A stretch of 28,298 nt of DNA from Actinobacteria bacterium UBA2541 (lineage in GTDB: Bacteria > Actinomycetota > Actinomycetes > Nanopelagicales > Nanopelagicaceae), in assembly GCA_002340925.1 (NCBI GenBank), contig DDMR01000031.1, forward strand, positions 1-28,298, read 5' to 3'. Below the pieces are notes generated by a model, which saw only the letters and a program-made list of their open reading frames with translations, did no database searches and had not been told where the DNA came from. Both the position numbers and the translations under genes were made by a program. Shown piece after piece: positions 23,361-28,298 of the stretch; within the stretch, counting starts at the first letter, position 1, and the number at the start of each line of letters is the position of its first letter.

Positions 23361-25246
23361 AGCGTCACCATCCAAACTGCTGCAATCAAGGCAATTACAC
23401 CTAGAACCATAATTAAGGCATAACTTCGGACATATCCATTCTGGATATTTCGCAGATTCGATGCAGAAATTTGAACTACCCAACCAACTAATCGAACCAA
23501 ACCATCAACAACTTTGTAATCAGTGTTTACGAGTCCGGCAGTCAACTTCTGTCCTGGGCGCATAAATACCGCTTCGTTAAAGGAATCTTGGTAAAGATCT
23601 TTGCGCGCAGCTTTGGTAATTCCTAAAACATTTTCAGGTGCAACAACTGGAACTGTCCGGTATTTGAGAACTGCGATTGCAACACCAATTGCAACCACTG
23701 TCAGCGCCATTATTGAAACGACGATTGGAGGTAACAGATGTCCGGAATGATATTCTTGATTTGCGTTTACAACGGGTTGAAGCCAATTGACTAGGGCACT
23801 TCCAGAGTTAAGTAGGAATCCAGATGCAACTGATCCAACTGCCAGAGCTGCCATCGGTGCCCACATTAAGAATGGAGACTCATGTGGATGAGCTTTTTCA
23901 TCCCACCGCTTGGTTCCAATAAATGTTAAAACCATAACGCGCGTCATATAGAAAGCAGTTATCCCAGCGCCAAGAAGCGTGATGCTTCCAAGAAGAATTC
24001 CTTGAATTCCGCCGGAATCAAATGCAGTTTCAATAATTTTATCTTTTGAATAGAAGCCAGCGAATGGCGGGACCCCAAGAATTGCTAAATAACCAAGCCC
24101 AAATGTTGCGGCCGTGATTGGCATAACTTTTCGAAGAGCACCATAACGTCGCATATTTACTTCATCATTCATCCCATGCATTACTGAACCGGCGCCAAGG
24201 AACATGCCAGCTTTAAAGAAACCGTGGGTTATCAAGTGCATGATTGCGAATGCATATCCAACTGGACCAAGTCCGGTAGCAAGAATCATGTAGCCAATCT
24301 GTGACATTGTCGAAGCTGCTAGCGCCTTCTTAATATCGTCTTTAGCAGTTCCGATAAGTGCACCAAACAAAAGTGTTATTGCGCCAACGATGACAACCAT
24401 CAATTGAGCAGTTGGTGAAGCATCGAAAATAAAGTTAGAGCGAGTTATCAGATACACGCCTGCGGTAACCATGGTAGCGGCGTGGATAAGTGCAGAAACT
24501 GGGGTTGGTCCAGCCATTGCATCGCCAAGCCAAGATTGCAGTGGGAACTGCGCCGATTTGCCGGCGGCTGCTAGCAAGAGCATTGCACCGATCGCGGTAA
24601 GTGCGCCGGCAGATGCACCAGATGCACCTTCCTTAACACCGGCAAAAGTTACGGTTCCGAATTGTGTAAATGCAATCATGATTGCAAGTGATAAACCAAC
24701 ATCGCCAACTCGGTTCGCAACAAATGCCTTCTTTGCGGCAGCTGCATACGCCGGTTTCTCATTCCAGAAACCAATCAATAGGTAGGAAGCAAGGCCTACG
24801 CCTTCCCAACCTACATAAAGGTTTAGATATGAATCTCCCAAAACAAGAAGCAACATCGCTGCGATGAAGAGATTTAGGTAGGCAAAGAATCGACGGCGAT
24901 CACGATCGTGGGACATATATGCGATTGAATAGATATGAATGAGGGTTCCGACGCCTGAAATTAACAGCACAAAACAGATAGAAAGTTGATCTAGAAGTAG
25001 TCCAGCATCAACCTGGAGAGAGCCAACTGAAATCCATTCAAAAAGTTTCTGGGTAGCAGCGCGGGCTTCGCCCTCGCGGCCTTGCATTGCGAAAAATTCA
25101 ATTACACCAATAATAAAGACTGATGCAGAAACTAACGTCGCAAAGATATGTCCCCACTTATCAGCTTTCCGGCCTAGTAGAAGCAGCAAGCCAGAACTAA
25201 ATAGTGGAAGGGCAATGAAATAAACTAAATTTGTGCTTATAGTCAT
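23357..25246 (-). CDS. nuoL: NADH-quinone oxidoreductase subunit L
   Basis: This 629-residue subunit is the distal antiporter-like pump of complex I. It carries [18 protein letters not shown] with the TM5 Glu and [39 protein letters not shown] with the conserved Lys and the TPVS helix break. The long C-terminal amphipathic arm (residues from about 480) with [17 protein letters not shown] leads to the final transmembrane helix. Length matches the family. The ATG at 25246 shares one base with the nuoK stop, and the end overlaps nuoM by four. Confidence 0.96.
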   Translation of the reverse strand: MTISTNLVYFIALPLFSSGLLLLLGRKADKWGHIFATLVSASVFIIGVIEFFAMQGREGEARAATQKLFEWISVGSLQVDAGLLLDQLSICFVLLISGVGTLIHIYSIAYMSHDRDRRRFFAYLNLFIAAMLLLVLGDSYLNLYVGWEGVGLASYLLIGFWNEKPAYAAAAKKAFVANRVGDVGLSLAIMIAFTQFGTVTFAGVKEGASGASAGALTAIGAMLLLAAAGKSAQFPLQSWLGDAMAGPTPVSALIHAATMVTAGVYLITRSNFIFDASPTAQLMVVIVGAITLLFGALIGTAKDDIKKALAASTMSQIGYMILATGLGPVGYAFAIMHLITHGFFKAGMFLGAGSVMHGMNDEVNMRRYGALRKVMPITAATFGLGYLAILGVPPFAGFYSKDKIIETAFDSGGIQGILLGSITLLGAGITAFYMTRVMVLTFIGTKRWDEKAHPHESPFLMWAPMAALAVGSVASGFLLNSGSALVNWLQPVVNANQEYHSGHLLPPIVVSIMALTVVAIGVAIAVLKYRTVPVVAPENVLGITKAARKDLYQDSFNEAVFMRPGQKLTAGLVNTDYKVVDGLVRLVGWVVQISASNLRNIQNGYVRSYALIMVLGVIALIAAVWMVTL

Positions 25247-25545
25247 TAGCGCTTCAACAAATTAGCATCATCAACAGATGCTGATCGACGGGAGCGATAT
25301 ATCGCAACGATAATCGCGAGACCAACTACAACTTCGCAAGCTGCAACAACCATAGTAAAGAATGAAGTAACTTGACCAGCAAGATTTCCATGAATTCTTG
25401 AGAAGGTTACAAATGCTAAATTCGCAGCGTTCAACATCAATTCAATACACATAAATACTACGATCGCATTTCTGCGAACTACTACTCCAATTGCACCAAT
25501 AGTAAAGAGGATCGCAGAAAGATAAATATAATTTGAGATATCCAA
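25246..25545 (-). CDS. nuoK: NADH-quinone oxidoreductase subunit K
   Basis: This is a 99-residue three-helix membrane subunit. The two intramembrane Glu essential for proton transfer are seen in [15 protein letters not shown] (E36) and [19 protein letters not shown] (E72). The start is TTG at 25545, chosen because the family N-terminus ([19 protein letters not shown]) begins at once and a strong GAGGAGGA Shine-Dalgarno lies in the end of nuoJ. A rare start with a strong ribosome site may set its dose. It follows the nuoJ stop with no gap. Confidence 0.95.
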   Translation of the reverse strand: MDISNYIYLSAILFTIGAIGVVVRRNAIVVFMCIELMLNAANLAFVTFSRIHGNLAGQVTSFFTMVVAACEVVVGLAIIVAIYRSRRSASVDDANLLKR

Positions 25546-26328
25546 TTAATCTTCCTCCTCTTTCTTGACTTCAAGTTCGAAGGGTTTCGAGGACAACATG
25601 TCGCCTCTGGCCTCAAGAGTCGCTGAAATCGAAGAAGGAGCTGGTGAACCATCGGGTAGAAGAGCAGGAACATCAACCGCATTGTGAAGTGCGTAGACTC
25701 CTGAACTTGGAAGTCCAGCTGCAGTTGCAAGTGAAGTGCCACGGAATCTAGCGATTGATTGGTCGCGTTGTGCGGTGCGAGATTTAGCTGGGTTGCTGTG
25801 TGCTAGAACCATTGCGCCAACGGCGGCAGTAATCAAGAGCGCAGAAACTACTTCAAAGGCCCAGACATAATTAGTAAACAACTCACGTGCAATACCTTGA
25901 ACATTACCTTCTGAATTTGCGCCTCTTAAGCCAACTGCTTCAACACCAAGATTTGCGCGGGCTATTAATGAAACCAGCAATCCACTTAGCCCAATTGCGG
26001 CTGTAATTGCTAGGGGCCGCTGGCCACGAATGTTTTCGACTAGTGAGTCTGAAGAATCAACGCCAACTAGCATCAGAATAAATAAGAACAACATCATTAC
26101 AGCACCGGTGTAAACAATTATCTGAACAATTCCAAGGAAGAGTGCATCTTGAGCGATATAAAAAATTGCCAAGGTAACCATGACCCAAGCCAAGAGCAGA
26201 GCCGAGTGAACCGCTTTCTTCACAAAGAGCATTCCAAGAGCAGCGACCACAGCAAGTGGTGCAAGTATCCAGAAGAGAGTTGCTTCAGGGGCAAGGGTTT
26301 GTCCTACTTCAATTGCGAGGCTATCCAT
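25546..26328 (-). CDS. nuoJ: NADH-quinone oxidoreductase subunit J
   Basis: This is a 260-residue membrane subunit with five helices. [40 protein letters not shown] and the pi-bulge helix [28 protein letters not shown] are typical. The C-terminal part after about residue 165 is a polar tail rich in Ser, Ala and Glu ending KKEEED, usual for actinobacterial NuoJ and longer than the 184 residues of E. coli. I chose the ATG at 26328, with GGTGG five bases upstream. A GTG three codons earlier (26337) is possible. It overlaps nuoI by 8 bp. Confidence 0.94.
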   Translation of the reverse strand: MDSLAIEVGQTLAPEATLFWILAPLAVVAALGMLFVKKAVHSALLLAWVMVTLAIFYIAQDALFLGIVQIIVYTGAVMMLFLFILMLVGVDSSDSLVENIRGQRPLAITAAIGLSGLLVSLIARANLGVEAVGLRGANSEGNVQGIARELFTNYVWAFEVVSALLITAAVGAMVLAHSNPAKSRTAQRDQSIARFRGTSLATAAGLPSSGVYALHNAVDVPALLPDGSPAPSSISATLEARGDMLSSKPFELEVKKEEED

Positions 26329-26923
26329 TTGATCCACCCGTTATATCACCGCGGTAATAATCAATATGGGTTGTTCCTGGAACCATTGGATGAGGTGGTT
26401 GCAACATTCCAGATTTTAAAGGAGCCAATAAATCTTCCTTCTCAAAAATTAATTTAGCGCGAGATTCATCCGCAAGTTCATATTCATTTGTCATAGTAAG
26501 TGCGCGAGTAGGGCAAGCTTCAATACATAGTCCACAAAAAACGCAACGCAGATAATTTATCTGATAGACCTTGCCATAGCGCTCTCCTGGTGAATATCGC
26601 TCATCATCCGTATTAGTTTCACCTTCGACAAGAATTGCATCGGCCGGACAGGCCCAGGCACAAAGTTCGCAACCAATACATTTTTCAAGTCCATCGTCAT
26701 AGCGATTTAATTGGTGTCGCCCATGAAAACGTTCTGCGGTTGGTTCTCTCTCTTCGGGATATTGAACGGTATTGGGTTTCTTAAATATAGTTTTGAAAGT
26801 CACCCAGAAACCTTGCAGTTGCTTCGCAAAGGTCTTGGCCTCCTGGCTTTCTATTGGGGTATTTGCCTTCGCAGCTGCGGTTAGACCGAGATCATTTGAA
26901 CGCGGAGTTAAAGGATTATCCAT
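26321..26923 (-). CDS. nuoI: NADH-quinone oxidoreductase subunit I (2x[4Fe-4S] ferredoxin)
   Basis: This is a 200-residue peripheral-arm subunit that carries clusters N6a and N6b. The two cluster motifs are [12 protein letters not shown] (C82, C85, C88, C92) and [12 protein letters not shown] (C127, C130, C133, C137), all complete. The N-terminal 40 residues are a polar extension followed by an amphipathic helix ([11 protein letters not shown]) that anchors it to the membrane arm. It ends with a Gly-rich GDITGGSNG tail. It overlaps both nuoH (8 bp) and nuoJ (8 bp), so translation should be tightly coupled. Confidence 0.96.
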   Translation of the reverse strand: MDNPLTPRSNDLGLTAAAKANTPIESQEAKTFAKQLQGFWVTFKTIFKKPNTVQYPEEREPTAERFHGRHQLNRYDDGLEKCIGCELCAWACPADAILVEGETNTDDERYSPGERYGKVYQINYLRCVFCGLCIEACPTRALTMTNEYELADESRAKLIFEKEDLLAPLKSGMLQPPHPMVPGTTHIDYYRGDITGGSNG

Positions 26924-28151
26924 TTAGTTGCTCCGTTCTATCCTTATTGATTTTTCCTGGAATCGCAGGAACTGGGAAACTTGGCACCGCTACTTCACCT
27001 AATTCATCGTCTTGGGCTCTACGTTTTTTTGAAGATTCGAAGAGACTAGAACCTGCCAGAACAAGGAGAACGATTCCAAAGCTGAAGCCAATTAATACGG
27101 AACGAGGTGCGCCTTGTTGTGAGAGAACTCGTAGAGTTGAAACAATCAGGATCCAGATTAGAGAGAATGGAATCAAAACTTTCCAACCAAATTTCATAAA
27201 TTGGTCATAACGAAGTCTTGGAAGAGTTCCACGTAGCCAGACAAAAATAAAGAAGAAGAAGACAACTTTTGCTAAGAACCAAAAAACCGTGAACCAACCG
27301 CCAAGCCAGCTTTCAGTAAAGCCAAGTCCAGGCAGTGCGCGGTATCCGCCAAAGAAGAGAGTTGTTGAAAGTGCAGAGACTGCAACAATATTTACATATT
27401 CTGCTAAGAAAAAGAGCGCAAATTTAAGGGATGAATATTCGGTATGGAAACCACCAACGAGTTCACCTTCAGCTTCAGCGAAATCGAATGGTGCTCGGTT
27501 GGTTTCCCCGACCATAGAAATGGCAAAAATAACAAATGAGGGGAATAGCGTTACACAGAACCACCACTGGCTTTGTGCTGAAACTATTTCTGCTGTCGAC
27601 ATTGAGCCGGCATAAATAAAGACCGCTACAAGTGAGAGCCCCATAGCAATTTCATAAGAAATCACTTGGGCACTAGAACGCAGGCCACCAAGCAGTGGAT
27701 AAGTAGAGCCCGATGACCAACCCGCTAGAACAATTCCGTAAACACCAATTGAAGCAATCGCAAAGACATATAGAACTCCGACTGGAATATCGGTCATCTG
27801 CATTACGGTTTTATGTCCAAAGAGATTTACTGGGCCAGATAGCGGAATGACTGCAAATGCCATGAAACAAGTTGTGACGCTAATGATTGGTGCAACAACA
27901 AAGACGATGCGATCTGCCGCTTTAGGAATCAAATCTTCCTTTAGCGCAAGCTTCACACCATCTGCTAAAGCTTGAATCAAGCCAAATGGGCCAACTCGGT
28001 TAGGGCCCATGCGTTGTTGCATTCGAGCAACTAGGCGACGCTCTCCCCAAACTGACATAAGAGTCGCTAATACGCAGACTGCAAATATTAGTAACCCCTT
28101 TACAAGAGTTATCCAACCTGGATCGGTAGCAATTATTTCGGCATTAGTCAT
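26916..28151 (-). CDS. nuoH: NADH-quinone oxidoreductase subunit H
   Basis: This is a 411-residue membrane subunit at the quinone-binding junction of complex I. It has [39 protein letters not shown], the hallmark first loop, and [25 protein letters not shown], the acidic loop facing the quinone chamber. A C-terminal extension of about 60 residues with a final helix and a polar tail ([12 protein letters not shown]) exceeds the E. coli length, as in other actinobacteria. The ATG at 28151 overlaps the nuoG stop by four bases (ATGA). Confidence 0.95.
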   Translation of the reverse strand: MTNAEIIATDPGWITLVKGLLIFAVCVLATLMSVWGERRLVARMQQRMGPNRVGPFGLIQALADGVKLALKEDLIPKAADRIVFVVAPIISVTTCFMAFAVIPLSGPVNLFGHKTVMQMTDIPVGVLYVFAIASIGVYGIVLAGWSSGSTYPLLGGLRSSAQVISYEIAMGLSLVAVFIYAGSMSTAEIVSAQSQWWFCVTLFPSFVIFAISMVGETNRAPFDFAEAEGELVGGFHTEYSSLKFALFFLAEYVNIVAVSALSTTLFFGGYRALPGLGFTESWLGGWFTVFWFLAKVVFFFFIFVWLRGTLPRLRYDQFMKFGWKVLIPFSLIWILIVSTLRVLSQQGAPRSVLIGFSFGIVLLVLAGSSLFESSKKRRAQDDELGEVAVPSFPVPAIPGKINKDRTEQLNG

Positions 28152-28298
28152 GCTTTTACCACCGTTACTTGGCCGTTAACGAATCCTAGATTTGCAATTA
28201 CTTGGGAATCAATTGAATTACGTGGCACCCAAATTGCATCATCAGACATTTCACTAATTTCAACTGGAAGTTTTAGCGATCCTAAATCTGAGGAGATC
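28148..28298 (-). CDS. nuoG: NADH-quinone oxidoreductase subunit G, C-terminal fragment
   Basis: Only the last 49 codons are inside the window. They read from the right edge to TGA (complement of 28148-28150). The fragment includes LKLPVEISEMSDDAIWVPRNS and ends GQVTVVKA. This resembles the C-terminal beta-barrel (molydopterin-dinucleotide-binding-like) domain of NuoG, with the 'xVWxPxNS' motif. Position directly before nuoH, with a 4-bp overlap, supports the call. The Fe-S domains are beyond the edge. Confidence 0.85.
   Translation of the reverse strand, partial: ISSDLGSLKLPVEISEMSDDAIWVPRNSIDSQVIANLGFVNGQVTVVKA

Noticed and set aside
23361..23483. 41-codon upstream extension of nuoM
   Set aside because: It lies inside nuoL in another frame, and nuoM has a proper ATG overlapping the nuoL stop.

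Overview
The window reads as chromosomal DNA of a streamlined, fairly low-GC actinobacterium. Nearly every base is coding, the longest gap without a gene is about 170 bp, and many genes abut or overlap by 1-8 bp. GTG and TTG starts are common and some starts look leaderless. The lactate dehydrogenase closely follows the mycobacterial LldD2 layout. Two highly expressed-looking solute-binding proteins and several scavenging enzymes suggest a planktonic freshwater type such as the acI/Nanopelagicales lineage. That placement is inference from gene content and base composition, not from a marker gene.

Region 1 (1-5408, + strand) is a sugar or sugar-acid module. It holds the 3' end of a D-2-hydroxyacid dehydrogenase, a fuconolactonase-like amidohydrolase, and a ribose-type ABC transporter (binding protein, double ATPase, permease). 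A PsiE-like small membrane protein follows. A perfect 12-bp stem-loop separates the binding protein from the ATPase, as expected where the binding protein is made in excess.

Region 2 (5549-10384, + strand) is a complete branched-chain-amino-acid type ABC transporter (livH, livM, livG, livF) followed by its binding protein. It is closed by a strong bidirectional terminator at 10433-10468.

Region 3 (10467-17927, both strands) is a patchwork of amino-acid and acyl-compound enzymes: a MalY/PatB-type C-S lyase, an AiiA-like lactonase, an SDR dehydrogenase, a GNAT-like protein overlapping an N-acylamino-acid racemase (MenC/NSAR family), an FAD-dependent D-amino-acid/sarcosine-type oxidoreductase, tRNA-Tyr(GTA) with a degenerate partial copy beside it, and an LldD-type L-lactate dehydrogenase. 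Together with the Liv transporter this looks like a scavenging region for D-, N-acylated or otherwise modified amino acids and hydroxy acids. The electrons would pass to the quinone pool.

Region 4 (18001-28298) is housekeeping. yajQ and rarD are on the + strand. Convergent to them on the - strand is the 3' part of the complex I operon, in transcription order nuoG(partial)-H-I-J-K-L-M-N, followed by a long-chain polyprenyl diphosphate synthase that probably makes the menaquinone side chain. Region 3 dehydrogenases and complex I would both feed that quinone.

No CRISPR array, insertion sequence, phage gene or rRNA was seen.
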